Below the pieces are notes generated by a model that saw nothing but the letters and a program-made list of their open reading frames with translations, made no database searches and was not told where the DNA came from. The translations under genes and the position numbers were made by a program. 64,000 bases of DNA, taken from NCBI RefSeq assembly GCF_032854445.1, contig NC_088307.1:16242001-16306000 (forward strand). The letters run 5' to 3'. The stretch comes from Liolophura sinensis (lineage: Eukaryota; Mollusca; Polyplacophora; Chitonida; Chitonidae). Positions 39,031 to 49,395 of the stretch are shown here, in pieces (within the stretch, counting starts at the first letter, position 1; every line of letters starts with the position of its first letter).

Positions 39031-39639
39031 TCTGGTGGGCACAAAAAAATGGGCCGTTTTTTGACACTCAATATCTCCGAAACCCTCTTACGTCAGCTTC
39101 TAAAAATTTACACACTCAAAAGCCATTATGTACTAAGTGTGCAGACCAAATTTCAATTTCTTCCTTTAAGATTTCTGTTCATGTGTTCAAAATAGAGTCA
39201 GAAATGCATGTTCCGGACATTTCAAAATGCTGTTCTACCTTGTTTTACTTGAAATGGTGATCAACCCCTTGTCCGCCGCAGAGAAAACCATCTTGATTCA
39301 GCAAAACTTGTGTCTGTCTGGCAGAAGAGTTTCTGTGACACTAGAGCCAGACAATTTTTCCAGATGACACTTGATTGATACGTGTCACACAGGTGCAGCG
39401 CGCTCTCTACTCATGACACCTGACAGGTGATGCAATGTGTGTCACTGGAATGTGCGTTTTTGAGGCTACATTTTCATTTTAACCCTGTGGACAGACTACT
39501 CAAGTTATGACCTTGAAAAATTTGTCAGTATAATAACAAAATCATACCATTTGAATGTCTAAAGTTTGAAAGGGTTTGAGGAAAGGATAAAGGAGCTATG
39601 CAGCATCAAAGTACGGCCCATTTTTTTATGCCCACCCGA
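39031..39639. mobile_element. Non-autonomous DNA transposon (MITE) with terminal inverted repeats
   Basis: Left end TCTGGTGGGCACAAAAAAAT followed by GGGCCGT; the reverse complement of the right end is TCGGGTGGGCATAAAAAAAT then GGGCCGT. That is 27 bases with two mismatches, and similarity resumes a few bases later. TATA flanks both ends, fitting a TA-target element (Tc1/mariner-like by target preference). The 609-bp interior has no transposase. It lies between the upstream exon and the coding exon of the FAM20B-like gene. Confidence 0.8.
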
Positions 39640-41147
39640 TATATTGCGCAGTGTTCCCATGATGATCTTTGATTTATGATCATTAAGAAACAAAATGCAC
39701 ACCCATGTCTCTGCATGGTGAAATCTTGTGTGATCAGGTGTGCGTATGTCCTGAATAAATATGGTCATCGAAGTGTTTGAGATTGCTTCGAGCCTTTCTC
39801 TACTGGAATAGTTATTTATCTGCCTTCAATGGATATGAACAGATTTCCATTCATTGACTTTTTGTCATGTCTGTATAGATTTGTACATGTATGAGAGAAA
39901 GAGGATTGTATCTGCGCTAATCAGTTACATGAGACCGCAAGGCTAGTCAATACACGAGGCCCTTTTTTTGTAAATTGTTGAGGGTACACACGCCTACAAA
40001 ACATCAACTATCATCAAAGTAAATCATTTTTTGTACAGCGACAAACACCAAGCCTGGTGAAGTAATCTTCAGCTAACATTTGGCAAAAAATCCAAATTCT
40101 GTTGGAAAACCTCAAGGGATGTTTTTTTTTTTTTTTTTTTTGTTCTCAAGAAGGCCTAAGATGTGATAGTTTAAAGCCAGACAGTAGGTTTCATATAGGC
40201 CTACACAGTTTTTCTTCAGGAAAAGCAGTAAACCATTAGAATCAGCATAATGTATACCGTCTACATATAGGATATAAAAGACTTACAGCATAGAGAGTAA
40301 AACCAGAGCAGTGACGACAGTGTGATAGTTGACAAATGGTCACATCTAACCGGTGAAATACATCCCCTTGTCTGTTTTTACCTCAGTCAAGGTTTTATTC
40401 TAATTGTTCATGTATCTTCTTAAATATTATCAAACAAATTAGGTAAGAAAAATTGCATCCATGTTAGTAATAATTTATTAGATTTCACTGGTCTAGAATT
40501 ACTCAAAATGCTGTGTTGTCATGAGATTTAATATGCAATATTCACATTGGAGCATTGCAAATGGACTGGGTTGCCTGGAGGCTTAGTCCACCAGCCGAAT
40601 CCTGGGTTAGGCTGGATGGCTTATTGACGTGATTCAGATGCTGTTAACAGTTGTGATGATGTCACGATGGTTTGACTGAAGAATGAAGAAAGAATTAAGG
40701 CTTTTATGCCATATCAGCATTCAGTATATATATATATACACAGTTAGTATCTTGATTGTAATCTGTCCTTTGCTGATTGTGTTTGTTTAGTATAGCTTTG
40801 TATAGCATAATTAATGAATCTATGGCTACTTTTAGTGCCGTTATGTGTGCTAACTGTTTGTCTTGTCACTTAATATTTACTTGTAAATGTTGTGTTTATT
40901 TTGTCACGCTGTCAGAGGGCCCCTGGGAAGAATCGTTTTTGTAACTGACGGAGTAAAATGTTCATGCAAGTTCATGTGAGTTCAATGCGAGTCCTGACGG
41001 GAATTGGATTTCCCGATTCCCAATTAAACTTAACAGAAGTGAATATCGAATATCGAGTTGCTCTACAAATGTTAAACTCATGTTATAATTCAAATAAAAT
41101 TAGCATTATTGATGTTCATAGAGATTTGAAGACCATACTTTCAGATT
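39640..41147. other. No gene seen (intron between the upstream exon and coding exon of the kinase gene)
   Basis: Unique sequence with the poly-T tract at 40.1 kb. Confidence 0.45.
40122..40141. repeat. Poly-T tract
   Basis: About 20 consecutive T, with no SINE body attached on either side that I can see. Confidence 0.85.
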
Positions 41148-41393
41148 TGGTTAGCGCGCTAGCGCAGCATAATGACCCAGGAGTCTCTCACCAATGCGGT
41201 CGCTGTGAGTTCAAGTCCAGCTTATGCTGGCTACCTCTCTGGCCGTAAGTGGGAATGTCACTCAGCAACCTGCAGATGGTCGTGGGTTTCCCCAGGGCTC
41301 TGTCCAGTTTCCACCCACCATAATACTGGCCGCCGTCGTATAAGTGAAATATTCTTGAGTACGGCATAAAACACCAATCAAATAAATAAATAA
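41148..41393 (+). mobile_element. Family-A SINE, lacking its first ~20 bases
   Basis: Begins inside the tRNA-like head at GGTTAGCGCGCTAGCGCAG and continues through body and (AAAT)n tail. No clear target-site duplication was seen, so the missing start may be deletion rather than truncated insertion. Confidence 0.82.
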
Positions 41394-42235
41394 CTTGTCA
41401 GCTGTGATCAGTGGAAATCATGCTGTCAAAGAGCAAGAGATCTACTGAAAATTTATCATTGGATGGAGGAATAGAATAATATACATTTTTTTTTTGGAAA
41501 TCCAATTGATTTAAATACATACATGAAGTAGATGTAAGAGTCAAGTACAGTCGGATACGTTTGAATTTTATAGTGCAGCGAGTTAGAATTCTTGTACAGC
41601 TTGTGCCGATACTCCCCCCATGAAACTGGCTACCATATAGAAGAAATGAAAAATGATTGAGTATGGCATAAAACAACAATGACAAAAAGTAATATTTGTG
41701 TGAACCTCTTGTCCAATGTAACGATCTGTTTTAATTATTCACAAGATCTTTCTTAAAAATTGACACCTCATTCTCAAAATTGTTCAATAACGAAGGTTAT
41801 GAAAAAATCAGAAGCCTCTGTCTGCTGCTGTTAAACAATGATAATCTAGGATGGCTAGATTAAAATTGCCTGCATTGTGGAGGATTAGCATGATCTGACC
41901 TCCATCATCCTGTATCTCTGTCAGCTTTGATCATATGTAAATAGATATGGCGAGACCTAGGCTAATTAAGAGTTGCATGGTCAACCCATTGTGGGTATGC
42001 CACATACATGACGAGTGGGACATGGAATTGATGACACCAGATAAGGCCACACTGTACATATTGCGGCATTTGGAGGTTGATGCAACCAGCAGTTATGCAA
42101 CCAGATTTTTTAAGATAAATTTATTAAAAAGTGAATTTCAACAGTCGGAAAACTTTCTACATTTACGTGATGGACACCAGCTTGGGGATTTCACAGGTAA
42201 ACTTCCTAATACATTGGTTGAATATTGTCAGTATG

Positions 42236-42811
42236 GAGCTCAGCATTGCAGGAGCATTTAATTGTTCCAGAATAAAGGGCGTGGAGCTCAGCATTGAAGG
42301 AACATTTAATTGTTCTAGAATAAAGGGTGTGGAGATCAGCATTGCAGGAGCATTTAATTGTTCCAGAATAAAGGGTTTGGAGCTCAGCATTGAAGGAGCA
42401 TTTAATTGTTCTAGAATAAAGGGTGTGGAGCTCAGCATTGCAGGAGCATTTAATTGTTCCAGAATAAAGGGTTTGGAGCTCAGCATTGCAGGAGCATTTA
42501 ATTGTTCCAGAATAAAGGGTGTAGAGCTCAGCATTGCAGGAGCATTTAACTGTTCGAGAATAAAGGGTGTAGAGCTCAGCATTGCAGGAGCATTTAATTG
42601 TTCCAGAATAAAGGGCTTGGAGCTCAGCATTGAAGGAGCATTTAATTGTTCTAGAATAAAGGGTGTGGAGCTCAGCATTGCAGGAGCATTTAATTGTTCC
42701 AGAATAAAGGGTGTGGAGCTCAGCATTGCAGGAGCATTTAATTGTTCCAGAATAAAGGGTGTAGAGCTCAGCATTGCAGGAGCATTTAACTGTTCCAGAA
42801 TAAATGGTGTA
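42236..42811. repeat. 48-bp minisatellite, 12 copies
   Basis: Twelve exact-length copies (576 bp) beginning GGAGCTCAGCATTGCAGGAG. Because 48 is a multiple of three and the unit lacks stops in the relevant frames, both strands are open: 16-residue repeats ELSIAGAFNCSRIKG(V/L) on plus and LSSTPFILEQLNAPAM on minus. No splice sites, start context or codon signature supports coding, so the long frames are treated as by-products. Confidence 0.93.
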
Positions 42812-43150
42812 TGAATACGGAAATCCAGCTGTATGGAAGTGGAAATCCAGCTGCGTGGAAGTGGAAATCCAGTTGTACGATATTGGAAGCCCAGTTGTAC
42901 AATGTATGGTTGTGGAACTCTAGTTGTATGGTGTAGAAATCCAGTTTTATGGATGTAGAAATCCAGTTGTGTAGATGTGGAAATGGATCTGGGTTATATA
43001 GTGCAGAAATCCAGTTGTATGAATGTGGAAGTCCATTTGTGTAAATGTGGAACTCAGCTAATATTTACGTGGAACTCCAGTTGTGTTGATGTGGACTCCA
43101 GTTAGATGATAATGGAAATCTAGTTGAATGATAGTGGAAATAAGTTTGAT
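42812..43150. repeat. Degenerate ~18-24 bp repeat array
   Basis: Many spaced copies of GGAAATCCAGTTGTATG with variable linkers, directly abutting the 48-bp array. The period drifts, as in an old array. Confidence 0.75.
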
Positions 43151-43424
43151 GATAGTTAAAGTCTAGTGGCATGATACATGTGCATATATGTATGCATATA
43201 TGCTTTGGGTGAGACATATAATCTGTCTTCTTGTCGCAGCGTGAGTCAGTGCCACCAGAGTGTTGCCACCACTAAAGTATCATGTTGAAGACACCAGACG
43301 TGACACCCCACCCAGTCACATTATATTATACTATCAGTGCTGAGGCATGCAACTGGTAGTCTTTGGTAAGATCTGATCTAGGCTAGATCCTGTGTCTCCT
43401 GACTTCGAGACTGACACATGGATC

Positions 43425-44548
43425 TCCTGCTGTATGGTTGTACATGCTGCTCTCCTGTTGTATAGTTGTACTTGTGGTTCTCCTGTTGTATGGTCATACA
43501 TGTGGTGCTCCTGTTGTATGGTTGTACATTTGGCTCTTCTGTTGTATGGTACATGTGGTTCTCCTGTTGTATGGTTGTACATTTGGCTCTCCTGTTGTAT
43601 GGCTGTACATGTGGCTCTCCTGTTGTATGGTTGTACATGTGGTTCTCCTGTTGTGTGGTTGTACATGTGGCTCTCGTGTTGTATAGTTGTACATGTGGCT
43701 CTTGTGTTGTATGGTTGTACGTGTGGCTCTCCTGTTGCATGGTTGTACATGTGGCTCTCCTGTTGCATGGTTGTACATGTGGCTCTCCTGTTGTATGGTT
43801 GTACATGTGGCTCTCCTGTTGTATGGTTGCACATGTGGCTCTCCTGTTGTATGGTTGCATATGTGGCTCTCCTGTTGTATGGTTGCACATGTGGCTCTCC
43901 TGTTGTATGGTTGCACATGTGGCTCTCCTGTTGCATGGTTGTAATTGTGGCCCTCCTGTTGTGTAGTTGTACTTGTGGTTCTCCTGTTGTATAGTTGTAC
44001 ATGTGGCTCTTCTGTTGTATGGTCTTGTGGCTCTCCAGTTGTATGGTTGTACATGTGGCTCTCCTGTTGTATGGTTGTACATGTGGTTCTCCTGTTGTAT
44101 GGTTGTACATTTGGCTCTCCTGTTGCATGGTTGCACATGTGGCTCTCCTGTTGTATGGTTGCACATGTGGCTCTCCTGTTGTATGGTTGCATATGTGGCT
44201 CTCCTGTTGTATGGTTGCACATGTGGCTCTCCTGTTGTATGGTTGCACATGTGGCTCTCCTGTTGCATGGTTGTAATTGTGGCCCTCCTGTTGTGTAGTT
44301 GTACTTGTGGTTCTCCTGTTGTATAGTTGTACATGTGGCTCTCCTGTTGTATGGTCTTGTGGCTCTCCAGTTGTATGGTTGTACATGTGGCTCTCCTGTT
44401 GTATGGTTGTACATGTGGTTCTCCTGTTGTATGGTTGTACATTTGGCTCTCCTGTTACATGGTTGCACATGTGGCTCTCCTGTTGTATGGTTGCACATGT
44501 GGCTCTCCTGTTGTATGGTTTTACTTGTGGCTCTCGTGTTGTATGGTT
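43425..44548. repeat. 28-bp minisatellite, about 40 copies, with a 332-bp higher-order unit
   Basis: Unit begins GGCTCTCCTGTTGTATGGTT and ends GTACATGT. Because 28 is not a multiple of three, the frame rotates and all frames on both strands stay open. That gives several overlapping long frames (up to 378 codons) that are artefacts. A variant run beginning GGCTCTCCTGTTGCATGG at 43921 recurs at 44253, 332 bp later (11 x 28 plus one 24-bp unit), in near-identical order. It ends about 140 bp before the FAM20B-like coding exon. Confidence 0.95.
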
Positions 44549-44687
44549 GTATTTGTATATACCTGATCAGAGCATTGTGCACCTGCGTGAAGCAGTAAAT
44601 CAATGTTAGTGCAAGATTTTACAGATTGATTGGCTTCTTTGACAACTGTTTTTGTTATGTTTATTGTTTTTATGTTATCTTTGACAG

Positions 44688-45241
44688 GTACCAGTGTTGT
44701 CTTGTTGCTGGAGATGGTAAAATACGGAATGAAAAAAGCGCGCGGGGCATTCACATCTGTGCCGGAATCGTCAGCACTTCTGAAAGTCCTGTCATTGTGT
44801 TCCCAGATAAGAAGTTTATAATGCATCAGACAGCACAGAGCCAACCACTGTTACTGCCGGGCACATTTGTTTCATCGCAGGAAACTTTCAGAACGTTTTC
44901 CCCTGGCTAAGGAGAATCTACCACCATGCGGTGCTCAGTAGAAAAATTATGCAGAAAAAAAGTACACATTATCTGTTTGGCAGCATTATTGGGTTTCTTA
45001 CTGGTAACAAATCACATTCTGCAAAAACTTGAATCAAGTCAGCGAAGAACTTTGCATGACTTTGCTAATCCTGAAATGAAACAAAAAGAAGAGACTTTGC
45101 CATTGAGAACGAAAAAAATTAAAGACTTAATTCAGAAGTACCGCTTTGATCTTGACATGGTCATAGATGATTCGCCTTGGGCTATTGCAGCCAAATGGGT
45201 GAAGGCCCGTGAAATTCATCCATCTCATATTCCTGAACTAG
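44688..45241 (+). CDS. FAM20B: FAM20B-like glycosaminoglycan xylosylkinase, first coding exon (coding from 44926)
   Basis: Family knowledge: FAM20B is a Golgi type II membrane kinase that phosphorylates the xylose of the proteoglycan linker tetrasaccharide and so promotes glycosaminoglycan chain assembly. Seen: an acceptor (tctttgacag) at 44687, 238 nt of upstream sequence, then a start codon at 44926 in an excellent context (ccaccATG), preceded in frame by TAA. The 105 codons give a short basic cytoplasmic tail, one membrane anchor (about residues 13-30, HIICLAALLGFLLV), a charged stem, then SPWAIAAKWVKAREIHP (83-99) and PELG (103-106). These match the SPWEIAAQW...PELG block that begins the lumenal region of vertebrate FAM20B. 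The exon ends at G|gtaagt in phase 1. The kinase-core exons (K-G-T-Q-L-K, D-R-H-N-A-E) were not found and should lie to the right of the window. Confidence 0.88.
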
Positions 45242-45304
45242 GTAAGTACATACAGGGTTTTTATTTCTTCACAGGTCTTTATAGCATTCAATGTATATGT
45301 GTTA

Positions 45305-45419
45305 TTTATTTATTTATTTATTTGATTGGTGTTTTACGCCATACTCAAGAATATTTCACTTATATGACGGCAGCCAGCATTATGGTGAGAGGAAACTGAG
45401 CAGAGCCCGGCGGAAACCC
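45305..45419 (-). mobile_element. Family-A SINE, 5'-truncated at insertion, with perfect target-site duplication
   Basis: Only the tail and 3' half of the body are present, yet the 13-bp duplication TGTATATGTGTTA flanks it exactly (45292-45304 and 45420-45432). The loss therefore happened during insertion. It lies only 64 bp inside the intron after the FAM20B-like coding exon. Confidence 0.85.
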
Positions 45420-45465
45420 TGTATATGTGTTAATTTTCTTATCCATTGTGAACTATTTTAAGACA

Positions 45466-45466
<1 letters not shown>

Positions 45467-45506
<40 letters not shown>
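45467..45506. repeat. (TA)20 microsatellite
   Basis: Uninterrupted TA run of about 40 bp in the intron after the FAM20B-like coding exon, 34 bp beyond a SINE duplication. Confidence 0.95.
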
Positions 45507-45509
<3 letters not shown>

Positions 45510-46073
45510 TTATATATGTATCAAATTGAATGTATTTTATCATTTACAGTATCATTTCCAAATGCAAAAGTACTGGTAATGAATGTCCCTAGCTGTAATA
45601 ACTTCAAAATATGGACCTTGTTAGAAATTTGAATATTGTGTTAAAAATCATTTTTTGTAGATGAGTTATACACTTCCAGCTCTGTTTGAACCATTTCCTT
45701 CCAAGGAGACACTGAGAACCTTTCATTCTTAATAGATATGCACTAAGTATCAATTTGTGGCTTATAGCACTATAAAATTTGCTGAAAACAGTTGTCAGCA
45801 TTTTCAGCATCTAAGAAAGAGCTGGAATGTCGGCCTCACATTTTTAACTGTAAAGTCTTAACGTCACCCTGAGGAACCCAGTCATGATGATTACGGCTTT
45901 AATATCTGTCTGAACATTGTAATTCTCCATCTGAATATCTGTGTTCTATTTCTGTTTAGCTTCACTGGTCACATGAATAAACAATGAGGTGTTAAGAATT
46001 AGTCTGTGTAAGCTGATGTCCATAGGGGACAGTTCAGCTAGATGGTCAGTAAGAATCGATTAGCTCATGAGAG

Positions 46074-46393
46074 AGTGAGTGAGTGAGTGCTTGGGGTTTA
46101 ACATCGTACTTAATAATTTTTCAGTCATATGACGACGAAGGAATCCTTACAGTGCATGTAATGTGCCATCTTGTTGCAGGAAAAATTTCCACCGCTCTTT
46201 TATCTAGTGCTGCTTCACTGAGACGCCTAACCAAAGGCAAGTAAGCTTCCCCGCCCAAGCCATTATACCGATATGGGTCAACCAGTCGTTGTACTATCCC
46301 CTTCATGTTGAACACCAAGCGAGGAAGTTACAACTTCCTCTTTTAATGTGTTAGGTGTGACTCGACCCAGGATTGTCCCTGGGTCTACCGCTC
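46074..46393 (-). mobile_element. Family-B SINE lacking its tRNA-like head, with target-site duplication
   Basis: Body and (GAGT)n tail intact, but the first ~35 bases of the head are absent. The 11-bp duplication GCTCATGAGAG flanks the shortened copy (46063-46073 and 46394-46404), so the truncation occurred during insertion. Confidence 0.85.
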
Positions 46394-46404
46394 GCTCATG
46401 AGAG

Positions 46405-48096
46405 ATGAGGTATGATACACAGTACGGTAGGATTGGCACTTATATGTCTAGACATTTCTGTCAGCCAGGGAGAAGACATGCATACAGGTGGCTACCAAAA
46501 TAATTTTCACATGACCAATTTTAATTGCAAATATGTGATGGAATCGCCTTATTTTTCCCATGCATCTTTGAAAATGATGAGAGGCCTTGGAAATGCTCCC
46601 CTGTTTTTCTGTCCATATGTCATACCTGACCTTGTGAAAAAGATATCTTGAACATTTTTAACCAATGAAGGGTCACACATACTTTTAGTTTCTCGTTAAG
46701 AGAACTTGTGACTTGGGGTCATGTAGTATTTAAGAGGATTGTTGGTATTGATTATCTCAGGATTCTGTTACTATCCAGTATGGCTGCTGTCAGCCAACGG
46801 ATGCACATGTTTATATTGAGTTCATATTGTACATGTACAAGAATTTGAGTTGGTTTCTCTGAAAAGTTGAAAGTGTGATTCTTACACACATTATTGACAC
46901 CTAAGGATCACATATCATTATTCTTTTAATACAGATTTCCTATTGGCTATAAAACCAAGGTGAAAGGTTTTTGTAAGTTTCATGTCCTTTAACTGAGAAT
47001 TTAAATTCATCACAACACATCCTCATGTCCACCACCAAACATGATGAAAAATCTACAGTTAAGAAACAGCTTATTAAATTAAATTAAACTTTTGAAAACA
47101 TTTTGGAAAGCTTACTGAAACAGTGGAATCATCAAAATAAAATGGGATGAACCTTTTATTTCTACATATAAGGGGCTTAATTCCAGAGTCGTCCAATTAA
47201 GATTGTTTGTTAAATTCTTTGATTCAGGTTAAAAAAATAATGGACACATCCACATGCACTACATGTATGTTCTGGTGATCAAGACAGTGGCTGGAAAAGT
47301 TTTGATTGGGTGTTGAAACAGGCTGCTGTCCATGGACTTTATGTTGATGTTATATTTTAATCACGTTTTATATGAAACTGATAGGTCAATTAATGTTCAG
47401 GTTCACGGGAGGTGTTAAGACTGCAAAATTAAAGTGCTGTCCTCATGCGGCTAGAGCATCTAAATCATCACAGCACGCCGCTCGAGCTCTCTGGCTTGTC
47501 AGGTACAATGTACATTCTACATGAGCAGACAATGGGTATAAATTTTTCCAGGCTCTGTCCACTTTCCTCCGCCCCATAAGCTTGATTGTGGTAGCACAGG
47601 GGAACATTGTCACGTGTATTGTTCACTCAACGTTCTGTGAACAGTTTGGCTAATGAGGTCGCATGTGATGTTAGAATCTCGATATTACTGTTTGGGCCGC
47701 AGCATTAAGTCAGTAGGTTTGGTAAGATACATATACATTTACACGGTGAAGGTTGGTGCTTTACCCCAAACAACCTGGTTTCCTCCACACAGAAATTTTG
47801 CCACTGACATATATGCACGTACATGTTAGTTTAAAGTTCTTGAACATGGCATATAATAAGCACCGATCAAGTAAATAAATGTACGTACGTCTATTTTTCA
47901 GTGCACTGTTAAACCCTATCAAATATATCAAAGAAAGAAATAAAATGTAGAGAAGGAGTTGTTGGGTTCCCTCAGTAAAAGAGTCCAGTTGTAGATATTT
48001 GAACATACCGTAATTTGTTTATCTTTTCTGAGGATTCTGGGGACATAAAAAGGCTTATGAAGTTTGTTTTTAAGAAGGTATAGCGGTAAAAGTTGA
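46405..48096. other. No gene seen
   Basis: Unique AT-rich sequence apart from a decayed SINE remnant at 47.8 kb, ending at the PIF1 relic. Confidence 0.45.
47765..47880 (+). mobile_element. Family-A-like SINE 3' remnant, very degraded
   Basis: Has a diverged form of the shared 3' end (TTTCCTCCACACAG, TTCTTGAACATGGCATA) and ends in AAATAAAT. Assignment is by similarity to the other copies only. Confidence 0.4.
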
Positions 48097-48369
48097 ATGT
48101 CCGGCCATTCAGCTAAGGAAGCTAACCTGGTGAATGGTAGTATTGGAACTGTCACAAAACTTGATGAAGATGGACCCACAGTTGTATTTCCTGGAGTTGG
48201 TTTAGTTGAATTGGGAAAGTCATCGACATCAGTTTATAGTCCTGCTGAAAAGAGGATTTTTGTTGAGCACCCACTACCTCTGCCATTCTTGATGACAATA
48301 CCTAAGTCAGAGACTTTAACACTGCCATGTTTGGAGGTGCATTGTAGAAATATCTTTTTCTGGCTGTAG
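48097..48369 (+). pseudogene. PIF1-like helicase relic (Helitron-type or other PIF1 expansion), C-terminal fragment
   Basis: Seen: a 90-codon frame contains ANLVNGSIGTVTKLDEDGP, then VVFPGVGLVEL, then LPLPFLMTIPKSETLTLPCL followed by EVHCRNIF. These correspond in order to the late PIF1 helicase blocks: the 'L-V-N-G-x-x-G-T-V' turn, the 'P-L-x-L-A-x-A-x-T-I-H-K-S-Q-G-x-T-L' motif and the following 'E-V'. The motif is damaged: H-K-S-Q-G reads P-K-S-E-T, and the frame stops just after N-I-F. The nucleotide-binding half is absent. PIF1 helicases in animal genomes are often carried by Helitrons, but no Helitron ends were identified here. A dead fragment. Confidence 0.65.
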
Positions 48370-48794
48370 AATATTGCATGTAGTCTGGGTTTGTCCCAGC
48401 TCCATGGTGGATGCCCTCTTATGTGAGAATTGATCCTCAATGACTTCACTATTGATGAACTTTGCAACAGTGGAACTGTTTTAGTGACTGTGAGACTACT
48501 GAGATCAGCTTCACAAAACCAGTCAGTAAATACTGTATATCTTGTTGAGTCTCCAGAGCCAAAGCATTTGTTTCGGGGACTTTAGTACTGGTGGTGTTGA
48601 ACAAGGTTTTCAAATTAAGCGGATCTGCCACTCCCTGAGCAGCTGTGTTGATTATTGGTCTCCTGTGATGAAATATCTCAATGAACCTGCTTGTTTTTTT
48701 TTTTTCAGCAAGGAGACTACTCCTACATATGTAACAGCACAATCATGATATTCTATGTATAGTTACATCAGATGCCAGATTTCACCTTTGAGCA

Positions 48795-49395
48795 CCTCCT
48801 CTGCGAGGTGGTTCCTAATTTTATCTGCTGAACATTTGTTTTTGACCTAAAGCATTTACTTCATACAATGCGTTTTCTGTATCATTTCCACCAGCAACAT
48901 TTTCCGCCTCAGGCAGGCAAAAGTCTCATACAGAGTCTGTGAATATATTTTCTCCAGTCTTAAACTTTCCCCAAATCCACTTGACCCTCTGTTTCTTACT
49001 TTTATGTCCATTTTACCATCTGATTTAATTTCCCATTCCATTATTATTCTGTTCTCTTTGCTGAATAAATTTGTATCCATTCCCAAAATCACACTGTCAG
49101 TAGATCTCTTCAAGATTCAGAAGTTTGATGGCTTTAAGTCACTGAGTTAATTGTTCCAGTGAGACAGATGTGGGTTTTCCTTTATGGATGATAAACCACG
49201 GTAAGCTTTATAGTAACTTTTCCAGTTTTCTTTTTGTTTCTGATTTGGGATGGCTTCACTCCTGGAAAGGCTTTGGCTATATCTTTTCCCACATCCTTTT
49301 TTGATTTTCCAATAAATGTATCTGTAAACTTATGGTATGTAGTGTCCAAGAAAATACAGTGTTGAGAACGGTCTTCAAAGTTTTGATGGAGCCTG
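48795..49395 (-). pseudogene. Frameshifted coding-like tract, minus strand, unrecognised
   Basis: Seen: after an acceptor-like tttttacag (minus strand) a frame reads RLHQNFEDRSQHCIFLDTTY and on through FIGKSKKDVGKDIAKAFPGV to a stop at 49182. A second frame (49113-48856) has MDTNLFSKENRII and RNRGSSGFGESLRLEKIYSQ. A third (ending near 48795) has SADKIRNHLAEEVLKGEIWH. Each piece looks protein-like, with few stops, and they follow one another in the same orientation, as in a coding sequence broken by frameshifts or small introns. I do not recognise the family. It lies beside the PIF1 relic but on the other strand. Confidence 0.35.

Noticed and set aside
43334-44609. Several overlapping open frames of 80-378 codons on both strands
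   Set aside because: They are produced by the stop-free 28-bp tandem repeat, whose rotating frame keeps all six frames open; no start, splice or codon signature supports a protein.
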